Assembly: GCA_002424575.1 (NCBI GenBank)
Contig: DIKN01000069.1
Coordinates: 5,129-27,881, forward strand
Length of the DNA: 22,753 nucleotides
Origin: Acholeplasmataceae bacterium UBA5617
GTDB lineage: Bacteria; Bacillota_I; Bacilli_A; Acholeplasmatales; Acholeplasmataceae
Reading direction: 5' to 3'
Translations under genes and position numbers: made by a program
The notes under the pieces: model-generated
Seen by the model: the letters and a program-made list of their open reading frames with translations, nothing else
Database searches by the model: none
What the model was told of the DNA's origin: nothing
Part shown: positions 1 to 6,846 of the stretch, piece after piece
Layout: the number at the start of each line of letters is the position of its first letter
How positions within the stretch are numbered: the stretch's first letter is position 1

Positions 1-354
1 GTTCAAGTGGGTCAAGGTGATCATTATTATGTCACAGAGATGTCATCTGTTGACATGGAATCCTTTGATAGTTTTGTTACCCGCATGATGGCTAATCCAT
101 TGGTATACGATGAAGTCAATCATCAGGTGAATTACATCACAAAACTCTACCTTGAACATTCCACGACGTCACTTCAAGCCAACATGACAGGTTTATTTTT
201 AGTTAATGATGTCATCGTTGATCTTGAGTATCCACGCTTTTGGTCTCCATATGTTTTGGGTCAAATTGAACGGAAACCAGAGACCATTATGTTTCAATTC
301 GGTGGTCATGCACTTGTCATCAATTATCAACAAAAGACGAGAATTGCATCATGA
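1..354 (+). CDS. C-terminal fragment of uncharacterised carbohydrate-locus protein (start lies outside the window)
   Basis: The frame is open from the first base and ends in TGA, so only the last 117 residues are present. I do not recognise a named family. The end of the protein matches the C-terminus of the 613-residue protein at 2492-4333: both have LEYPRF, then S-x-x-V, then RKP-x-TI and a G-x-x-L stretch, and the aligned segment before it shares V-T-x-M-S-S and SF-x-x-F patterns. The two are therefore probably paralogs in one operon. The composition looks like beta strands, as in the C-terminal sandwich that often follows a catalytic alpha/alpha barrel in polysaccharide-active enzymes; that is inference. 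The stop overlaps the next start as ATGA, which indicates translational coupling with the sugar isomerase. Confidence 0.75.
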   Translation, partial: VQVGQGDHYYVTEMSSVDMESFDSFVTRMMANPLVYDEVNHQVNYITKLYLEHSTTSLQANMTGLFLVNDVIVDLEYPRFWSPYVLGQIERKPETIMFQFGGHALVINYQQKTRIAS

Positions 355-1055
355 GAAAGATCGGACTTCAAACCTACACGGTTCGTGCATTGATGAAAGA
401 AGATTTGGAGTTTACACTCTCTGAGATCAAATCCATCGGTATCACCCACATTGAGGTATCGCGGATGCCGATTAACCATCAAACGGCTTCATGGATTAAT
501 CACCATGAACTCAGCGTTTGTTCCATTCAATTGACGTTATCGAAACTGCTGCATGATGCACAAAATGTCATTGCATTTGCAAAGGCAGTAAAGACTAATC
601 ATGTGGTTGTCTCTGTCCTACCATGGTGGGGACACCTCCCTTTTATCGGCATCAAGACATTTGTAAAGAAGATTCATGATGTCTTAAACATTTATGAAAA
701 AGAAGGCATTTTAGTATCCTTTCATCATCATGCTTATGAAATTAAAAGAAGTCTTCTCAACGTTTTAGATCAGCATTTAGACAAGCGTATTGGATATATA
801 TTAGATACCTATTGGATTACATCATCTGGTCAAGACCCACTCGCACTTTATCAGGCTTTTGCTCATCGTGTTCGAGGCATTCATTTAAGAGATTATCTGG
901 ATGGTCATGATGCTGCACCTGGAAAAGGGAATATTGACTTTAAACGACTCCTTGATCATCTCCTTGAATCGGTTTATACCGTGATTGAAGAAGATGCACA
1001 AGATCCACTGATTTCTGTTGAAGAAGCAAGACTATATTTGGAGGGACTCCTATGA
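351..1055 (+). CDS. Sugar phosphate isomerase/epimerase-like TIM-barrel protein
   Basis: This is a xylose-isomerase-like TIM barrel (AP endonuclease 2 superfamily) of 234 residues. The N-terminus IGLQTYTVR is the typical first strand of this family. Likely divalent-metal ligands are E130 (after SFHHHAYE), D152 (LDTYW), H178 (VRGIHLRD) and E213 (VIEEDA). The PGKGNIDF motif near 190-197 is also characteristic. It is somewhat shorter than most relatives (about 250-290 residues). It overlaps its upstream neighbour and the downstream symporter by ATGA, so the three are one translationally coupled unit. It probably isomerises or epimerises a sugar or keto-uronate released by the pathway; the exact substrate cannot be read from the sequence. 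Confidence 0.88.
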   Translation: MRKIGLQTYTVRALMKEDLEFTLSEIKSIGITHIEVSRMPINHQTASWINHHELSVCSIQLTLSKLLHDAQNVIAFAKAVKTNHVVVSVLPWWGHLPFIGIKTFVKKIHDVLNIYEKEGILVSFHHHAYEIKRSLLNVLDQHLDKRIGYILDTYWITSSGQDPLALYQAFAHRVRGIHLRDYLDGHDAAPGKGNIDFKRLLDHLLESVYTVIEEDAQDPLISVEEARLYLEGLL

Positions 1056-2482
1056 CACAAAAACCGTTTAATAACAAAGAGAAAATGATTTTTGCCTGGG
1101 GAGATGTCTTTGGTGGTGGTTCACAAGCCATGATCGGCGTTCTCTATTTGATTTTCTTAACCGATATCATCGGCATCAACCCTGCGCTTGCAGCGACTGC
1201 CATCATGGTTTCCAAAGTTTGGGATGCCATCAGTGATCCATTGATGGGTGTGATCAGCGATAATACGCGTAGTAAATTTGGACGAAGAAGACCGTTCATC
1301 TTTGCGGGTGGTTTACTCGTTTTGATTGCATATCTTTTAATGTGGTTTCCTCTTGGAAGTGGCTTAACAGAGGGCGTTAAAGTCTTCTATGCGATTGCTA
1401 CCTATCTCTTCTATAGCACCGTAGCAACCGTTGTGATGGTACCTTATAGTTCGCTTTCTGCTGAGATCACAACGGATACAAAACAACGAAACAGTGTGAA
1501 TTTAATTCGCTTAATTATTTCAACGGTGGCCAGTGCAGTCTGTACCTTGGTGCCCTCCATGTTACTTGAACAGTTTAAAGCTGGGGCGTTCGGTATTGAT
1601 GTCTTCTACATCGTTGTTGGTATTGGATTTGGACTGTTCTTTGCACTCCCACTTGTCCTCATTGGTCTATTCACACGCGAACGTGCAACTCTTCCGGAAA
1701 CAAAATCTATTTTTTCAATGAAGACATTCGTTAAACCGCTTCGTATGCGCGCTTTTCGTGGTTTAGTCTACATGTATCTTTGTCAAAGTATTTCCATGGA
1801 TATCTTGTCAGCAGGTATTATTTTCTTTACAACATATGTCTTAATCACAGGATCATCCACCGTCTTTTTAGGAATTTTTATCGGCGTACAGCTTTTGATG
1901 TTTCCTTTAATCAATTCACTTGTCAATAAAATTGATAAAAAGAAGATTTACTATTATGGATTACCTCTCGCTGTCATCGCATTTTTGTTCGTCGGATTAT
2001 ACCCAGAAAACTGGCCGATCGTCGGTGCTTATGTACTGACAGCATTAACAGCGCTTGGCTTTGCCGGTGCGCAGTTGATGAGCTGGATCATTTTCCCCGA
2101 TGCTGTTGATGCTGGAGAACTTGTTTTACACGAACGTCCAACGGGATCATTTTCAGGTATCATGACGTTCATTCGTAAAACAGCATCCGCGATTGCCATT
2201 CAAATTTTTGGAATCATGCTCGCCATCTCAGGATATGTTCGACCCACAGAACTCGTGCCTGTTCCTACACAACCTGAGGCTGCCGTTTGGGGCATTCGAC
2301 TCGCCATGTCATTATCCTTTGTCATCTTGATGATTATCGGCTATTTTGTCTCGAAACGTTTTGTACTTACCAAATCACTGACTCTTGAAATATCTTCGTT
2401 TCTCGACAAACGTGAGCATCATGTTGAATTATCAGAAGAAGAAAAACAAAGACTTCAAGAGATTCAAACCATTGTGGGTTAG
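1052..2482 (+). CDS. GPH-family sugar:cation symporter (MFS)
   Basis: This 476-residue polytopic membrane protein belongs to the glycoside-pentoside-hexuronide:cation symporter family (MelB/YicJ/UidB type). The N-terminal part has GDVFGGG, then the hallmark loop SDPLMGVISDNTRSKFGRRRP between helices 2 and 3. About twelve hydrophobic segments follow. A hydrophilic C-terminal tail of some 25 residues is rich in Glu and Lys. The start overlaps the isomerase stop by ATGA and the stop directly abuts the next gene. Next to a GH105 hydrolase it most likely imports uronic-acid-containing di- or oligosaccharides with H+ or Na+; the substrate is inferred from context only. Confidence 0.93.
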   Translation: MTQKPFNNKEKMIFAWGDVFGGGSQAMIGVLYLIFLTDIIGINPALAATAIMVSKVWDAISDPLMGVISDNTRSKFGRRRPFIFAGGLLVLIAYLLMWFPLGSGLTEGVKVFYAIATYLFYSTVATVVMVPYSSLSAEITTDTKQRNSVNLIRLIISTVASAVCTLVPSMLLEQFKAGAFGIDVFYIVVGIGFGLFFALPLVLIGLFTRERATLPETKSIFSMKTFVKPLRMRAFRGLVYMYLCQSISMDILSAGIIFFTTYVLITGSSTVFLGIFIGVQLLMFPLINSLVNKIDKKKIYYYGLPLAVIAFLFVGLYPENWPIVGAYVLTALTALGFAGAQLMSWIIFPDAVDAGELVLHERPTGSFSGIMTFIRKTASAIAIQIFGIMLAISGYVRPTELVPVPTQPEAAVWGIRLAMSLSFVILMIIGYFVSKRFVLTKSLTLEISSFLDKREHHVELSEEEKQRLQEIQTIVG

Positions 2483-2491
2483 GTGATGATG

Positions 2492-4333
2492 ATGGCAATC
2501 CAAGAAGATGTCGGCATGGCCGTCAAAATGAACACGAAGTGCTTTCCTGAAATCATCGATTTGGATCAAGGGAAAAGAATTGATGAAACCAATCTCTTAT
2601 CCTTGGTTGATTTTGTCAATGCACGATATGATTGTGCAGATTTTCGGATGCTCGTCTTAATCAAAACATATAAAGATTATCGAAAACTTTTAACCAAAGA
2701 AACGACGCAAAAAATCAAAGATGCTATACTCGGTTTTAAATATTGGATGGATGAACCGGGTCATGATGGCATGTGTTTTTGGTCTGAAAACCATCAGCTC
2801 ATTTTTCATACATGTGAATATTTAGCAGGACAAATGTTTCCTGATGATACATTTTTAAACAATCAAGAGGTCGGAAAAGCACATCTTGAAAAAGCCAAGA
2901 TTAAAATTGAACATTGGCTTCAAGATCGTTTTACTTATGGGATGACAGAGTGGCATTCCAATACGTATTATGAAGAGGATATCGCACCTTTAGTTCTTTT
3001 GGTTGAACAAGCAAAAGATCAACCGATTGTCATTCGATCCAAAATGATATTAGATCTTTTGTTTTTGGATATGGCACTCTACAGCTTTGAAGGTTATTTT
3101 GTCACATCCTCGGGTCGCGCATATGAAAACCAAAAAAAGCGTGGGGCTGATGCTGATGTCAACGATTTACTCAAACACGCTTTTGGTATCTTAAATCATG
3201 AATACGACTACACTCGATTATCGACAGTTTTTCTTCTGACCAAACATTACCGCGTTCCAGAAGTCATCAAGCGTATTGCACTACAAGAAGAAAAGGGCAT
3301 CATGAAGGCATCCAATGGTTTATATCTTTCTCAAGTCAAACATGAAATCAGTGAAAAAACAAACGATCGCCAAGGGATGTATTTTTGGGGCATGGAAGCA
3401 TTCACCAACCCTGAATCGATCATGATGACGATGAAGATGTATAACGATTGGCATCTGGAAAACAATAATTTCTTGCGTGATCTCAAGATGATCAATGCAC
3501 CGATACTGCGGCAGTTAAGATTGTTACCTCTTTTGGTTCGCATGTTGAATCCTGCAACACGTGGGGTTGCTATCGAACGCGCAAACACCTATGTCTATCA
3601 CACAAAGTATTACATGCTATCTACCGCTCAAGCATATCGTCCGAAAGCATTCGGGGATCAACAACACCTGTGGCAAGCTTCACTCCCTGGAGATATTCAC
3701 ATCTTTTCAACCCATCCTGGATCGCCCATGTTCGATGATCCTGCACGCAACTTCTCGCCTTCCTATTGGGTAGGCAACGGGATCCATCCGTTAGTCATTC
3801 AGCATGAAAACAAAGTCTTTGTTCTCTACAACCTCAAACCACGAAAAGGTTTTTTAGAGAGAAAAAGACAGATGTTTATCCATGTTCATCTTCCCTTTGA
3901 GTCATTCGATGAAGTGATTGAAATGGAAGATGCCATTTATCTCAAAAAACAAGAAACATATTGTGCACTTCAATTTTCAAAAGGATACGAGAAAAAAGAA
4001 GATGAAGTCATCCTCTATGGGAAGCATATTCAAATGGTTGTCACCATGGGGTCATCGAAAGAAGATGGTTCATTTCATGAGTTCATCGACAAGAGAGAGC
4101 CTGAAGAACTACTCATGACACGCTTTGGAATCTATTTAGAGAATATGGAACACACATATCAAATCAATTGGCATGATCAGTTGATTTTCGATAAAAAGCG
4201 TATATTGCTTGAATATCCTCGATTTGAATCACGTTTTGTCAATGCGGATCGAAAACCTAGCACGATTGAGATTACATGCGATGGGCTAGGTTTAACCCTC
4301 GATCACGATGCATGTACACGGGAGGTATGGTGA
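2492..4333 (+). CDS. Uncharacterised 613-residue protein of uronate-polysaccharide locus
   Basis: I do not recognise a named family with certainty. The frame is open from a GTG at 2483, but AGGTG at 2481-2485 is the only ribosome binding site and fits the ATG at 2492 (six-base spacing). The protein has no signal peptide or membrane segment, so it should be cytoplasmic. The first 350 or so residues are helical and aromatic-rich, with blocks such as GMCFWSENHQ (near 94-103) and GMTEWHSNTYYEED (near 150-163). The last 200 are strand-like. That layout resembles an alpha/alpha toroid followed by a beta-sandwich, as in heparinase- and lyase-type enzymes, but I see no motif that proves lyase activity. 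The last 60 residues match the partial gene at 1-354. It lies between a GPH symporter and a GH105 hydrolase, so a role in processing imported uronate oligosaccharides is likely. Confidence 0.72.
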   Translation: MAIQEDVGMAVKMNTKCFPEIIDLDQGKRIDETNLLSLVDFVNARYDCADFRMLVLIKTYKDYRKLLTKETTQKIKDAILGFKYWMDEPGHDGMCFWSENHQLIFHTCEYLAGQMFPDDTFLNNQEVGKAHLEKAKIKIEHWLQDRFTYGMTEWHSNTYYEEDIAPLVLLVEQAKDQPIVIRSKMILDLLFLDMALYSFEGYFVTSSGRAYENQKKRGADADVNDLLKHAFGILNHEYDYTRLSTVFLLTKHYRVPEVIKRIALQEEKGIMKASNGLYLSQVKHEISEKTNDRQGMYFWGMEAFTNPESIMMTMKMYNDWHLENNNFLRDLKMINAPILRQLRLLPLLVRMLNPATRGVAIERANTYVYHTKYYMLSTAQAYRPKAFGDQQHLWQASLPGDIHIFSTHPGSPMFDDPARNFSPSYWVGNGIHPLVIQHENKVFVLYNLKPRKGFLERKRQMFIHVHLPFESFDEVIEMEDAIYLKKQETYCALQFSKGYEKKEDEVILYGKHIQMVVTMGSSKEDGSFHEFIDKREPEELLMTRFGIYLENMEHTYQINWHDQLIFDKKRILLEYPRFESRFVNADRKPSTIEITCDGLGLTLDHDACTREVW

Positions 4334-4334
4334 A

Positions 4335-5387
4335 ATGAACGTTATCGAAAAGATTAACAAACTCGCAAACGATATCGTTGAAACATGGGATCCTAAGATG
4401 AAGTGGATGTGGGGAGAGGCTCTCCTAGGTTATGCGCTCTCTCTTTTGGATGAACACCAAAAAACAGACAAGTTTACCCCTTTTTTGAAAGCTTACTGTG
4501 ATTACTATGTTCAAAATCCTCCACGTGTCGATCAAAGTGATACATCAGCTCCGGGATTAATCACCTATTACATGTGGAAAAAAACCCATGATGAAAACTA
4601 TAAAAAACTCACCGATCGCGTCATCCATTACATCATGAAAGAACCACGATTGATCGAAGATTCTGTCAATCATTTAGGAAATTCATTAGAAGGTAAATTC
4701 TATCCAAAATCTATATGGGTCGATAGTTTGATGATGTTCTCTGTATTTCCAGCACGTTATGCTAAAGAGACTCACGATCAGGACATGATGAATGTAGCAG
4801 CGAGACAGCCCAGAATCATGGCAAAATACATGCAAGATCCAAAAGATTATCTCTGGTATCACAGTTATTGGACAACATGGAAGACACACTATCCCAAACG
4901 AAAGATATACTGGGGAAGAGGTAACGGCTGGGTGATTGCTGCATTACCGATGATCTTAGAATCGATTGGCGATCATGAAGAAAGAGAATCGATCATCTCT
5001 ATCTTCCAACAAACAGCAAAAGCACTCCTTCCATACCAACGTCAAGATGGTACTTTTGAAACCGTGATCAATAAAGTTGGAAAGACCTATCGTGAACTAT
5101 CCTTTACTGCATTGGTAGCTTCCGGTTTCTTGCAGGGATATCGATTAAATCTGTTGGATGAAACATTCAAACAAGCTGGCGAAAAAGCTCTTTTCGCGGT
5201 GATCGATGCACTCTATGAAGAAAATGGAAGACTCATCATGCCTGAAATTAGTGGACCTACCATCCCGATGCCTTTATTCCCATATTTAGGATATAAGTTG
5301 ATCCCGCGCAACAAAAATTGGTCATATGGACTTGCTGCATTAATCTTTGCAGGTATTCAATATGATTTATTGAATAAAAACGGCTAA
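4335..5387 (+). CDS. GH105 unsaturated glucuronyl/rhamnogalacturonyl hydrolase
   Basis: A 350-residue alpha/alpha-barrel hydrolase of the YteR/YesR type. The family removes the 4,5-unsaturated uronyl residue left at the non-reducing end of oligosaccharides by polysaccharide lyases. Visible hallmarks are WMWGEALLGYAL near 24-35, SIWVDSLMM around D130 (the position of the catalytic Asp of YteR), H176 in WYHSYW, WGRGNGW at 193-199, and QDGTFET followed by YREL-S-T near 237-259. An in-frame start exists at 4308, but GGAGGT at 4321-4326 stands eight bases before the ATG at 4335, so the later start is chosen; it begins one base after the TGA of the upstream gene. There is no signal peptide, so it acts on imported oligosaccharides. 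The stop codon is embedded in the terminator stem. Confidence 0.92.
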   Translation: MNVIEKINKLANDIVETWDPKMKWMWGEALLGYALSLLDEHQKTDKFTPFLKAYCDYYVQNPPRVDQSDTSAPGLITYYMWKKTHDENYKKLTDRVIHYIMKEPRLIEDSVNHLGNSLEGKFYPKSIWVDSLMMFSVFPARYAKETHDQDMMNVAARQPRIMAKYMQDPKDYLWYHSYWTTWKTHYPKRKIYWGRGNGWVIAALPMILESIGDHEERESIISIFQQTAKALLPYQRQDGTFETVINKVGKTYRELSFTALVASGFLQGYRLNLLDETFKQAGEKALFAVIDALYEENGRLIMPEISGPTIPMPLFPYLGYKLIPRNKNWSYGLAALIFAGIQYDLLNKNG

Positions 5388-5408
5388 ATATCTAGCCGTT
5401 TTCTTTAT
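5377..5408. terminator. Bidirectional intrinsic terminator closing the sugar operon
   Basis: A perfect 10-bp stem (AAAACGGCTA at 5377-5386 and TAGCCGTTTT at 5393-5402) with a six-base loop. The A-run on one side and T-run on the other allow use from both strands. On the plus strand it overlaps the TAA stop of the GH105 gene. On the minus strand it can end transcripts coming through the nuclease-like gene. Confidence 0.9.
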
Positions 5409-5617
5409 GAATATCTAGTACATCAATCGACATGAGATGTTGATATTGATCTTAACCTGTTAAACAAGTATCAATGAGAAATCCACGTTCGTTTTCTCGC
5501 TCTTTCAACCCATGAGATATCTTTGATATAAAGGACGGGCATAAGGACTCACCTCATATCAAAAATAGCACAAATATTTGAATATATAAACACATAAAAG
5601 GTATACACGAGTAATTC
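5409..5617. other. AT-rich intergenic region without a recognisable gene
   Basis: About 210 bases between two convergent genes. I see no reading frame with a ribosome binding site. There is an eight-base inverted repeat, TTTGATAT at 5522-5529 and ATATCAAA at 5556-5563, and a weaker dyad around ATTGAT...ATCAAT near 5443-5475. No function can be assigned. Confidence 0.4.
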
Positions 5618-6349
5618 CTAAATACCTCGATCATTCCAGATATCATAATATATAATTTTGTAATCGGTATTCAATTCAAAACGTGTGTTTGGAATGTTCA
5701 CTTCGTTATGCAAATTATACTGTATATGATATTGAAATTGTTCTTGTGTTGTGGGAATGTGTGTACAGTCATTTATAAAGTATAGAAACACAAGAAGAAC
5801 GCTTCTACGGTTACCCAAAAAGTTTTTAAGACCATCTAGAAAGCAAAAACGATTTGCAATTTGATAATACTTTGTTAACCACAAGTCTTGACCAGATATA
5901 TCTTTCTTAAGACTCTCACCTAGAACATTTAAAATTCTATTGTATCTAGCAGAAATGCTTGTACTTGATAATTTTGTACGACTCATTATTTCATTAATAT
6001 GAGCTTTTGCTTCTACGATTATGAGTGTTCCATCTGGCGCAATACCAATAGCATCCCATTGAGGTTGTCTTCTTGAAGGCCAAACATCATTCCAATTAAT
6101 TGTGTCTAAACCCAATTCTATGAGATGCTTTTTTGGTAGATTTTTCATTTCATACTCGATGAATGATTCACTTGATAGTGGAGAAATCCACGATATATTA
6201 CCCAATCCAATTTTTATATCCAGCAAATTTTTCCTGCTCAATCTTACGATATTACCTTGTCGGTTTTGGTCATCAGCCAGATTATTTACGCAAATTTGCA
6301 TACATAATTTGCTTCCTCTGTTTGCTAATTCATTGGTTAGATTGCTCAT
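5618..6349 (-). CDS. PD-(D/E)XK nuclease-like protein
   Basis: A 243-residue protein with the core of the PD-(D/E)XK nuclease superfamily: W-P-x-R-R-x-x-QWD with D99, then a hydrophobic strand TLIIVEAKAH with E113 and K115, giving D-(x13)-E-x-K. A conserved acidic helix residue (E65 in FIEYE) precedes it. No membrane segment or partner domain is seen. GGAGG lies six bases before the ATG. It is the last gene on the minus strand, 63 bases after the small membrane protein gene; I see no hairpin terminator between them, so read-through from the kinase operon is possible. Its DNA is visibly more AT-rich than its neighbours, suggesting separate acquisition. The family is widespread and mostly uncharacterised; a role in DNA restriction, repair or defence is inference. 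Confidence 0.8.
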   Translation of the reverse strand: MSNLTNELANRGSKLCMQICVNNLADDQNRQGNIVRLSRKNLLDIKIGLGNISWISPLSSESFIEYEMKNLPKKHLIELGLDTINWNDVWPSRRQPQWDAIGIAPDGTLIIVEAKAHINEIMSRTKLSSTSISARYNRILNVLGESLKKDISGQDLWLTKYYQIANRFCFLDGLKNFLGNRRSVLLVFLYFINDCTHIPTTQEQFQYHIQYNLHNEVNIPNTRFELNTDYKIIYYDIWNDRGI

Positions 6350-6412
6350 GAACTTCCTCCATTATTCATCGCTGTATATGTGTGTAGTGATGATTTTTTT
6401 ATTTGGAAACTT

Positions 6413-6655
6413 CTAGATCTTCTGTTTAAGTTTAAGCACTTTTCTTTTCATACGCTTCAGTGTCAATCCAAAACGTTCTCCAAGTGAATGTCTTAAACTC
6501 TTAAAAACATCACTGAATAATATCCATAACACATAGGCTATAAGCAAATAATGAATCACATGAACCACATAAGATTCCATCCTAAGGTATGTCGCATTAT
6601 CGAAGATATACATGACCAAAAGACCAATTAAGCCTAAATTAATGAGTGTTTTCAT
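6413..6655 (-). CDS. Small membrane protein, last gene of the kinase operon
   Basis: An 80-residue protein with two hydrophobic helices (about residues 4-20 and 32-50) and a strongly basic C-terminal tail, ending in a Lys/Arg-rich stretch (RMKRKVLKLKQK). Its ATG overlaps the TGA of the preceding gene as ATGA, so it is translated with the kinase operon. No family is recognised. By the positive-inside rule the basic tail should be cytoplasmic. Confidence 0.7.
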   Translation of the reverse strand: MKTLINLGLIGLLVMYIFDNATYLRMESYVVHVIHYLLIAYVLWILFSDVFKSLRHSLGERFGLTLKRMKRKVLKLKQKI

Positions 6656-6846
6656 AGAAATAGGAACCCCAATATCGCAAATACAACAGCATAAGCAACG
6701 TTAAATTTCATCGTTTTTTTGATGTGGAAGGCGATTTCTTTAGGAATGGAGAGCTGACGTTTTTTTCTCACGACAAGAAGAACAATCCAAAGGACGTTCA
6801 TTACGAGCCAAAAGATTGCACAACCCAATAAAATCATAGGAATCAT
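6652..6846 (-). CDS. Small two-helix membrane protein
   Basis: The frame is open from further upstream, but the ATG at 6846 is chosen: it overlaps the TGA of the kinase gene as ATGA and has GGAGGT eight bases before it. That gives a 64-residue protein starting MIPMILLG. It has two hydrophobic segments (about 1-24 and 47-64) separated by a basic loop containing RKKRQ and KKT. No family is recognised. Tight coupling to the kinase gene suggests it works with the kinase at the membrane. Confidence 0.72.
   Translation of the reverse strand: MIPMILLGCAIFWLVMNVLWIVLLVVRKKRQLSIPKEIAFHIKKTMKFNVAYAVVFAILGFLFL

Noticed and set aside
6102..6416. Plus-strand frames opposite the nuclease-like gene
   Set aside because: No ribosome binding site, no recognisable domain, and the minus-strand product has a clear PD-(D/E)XK motif.
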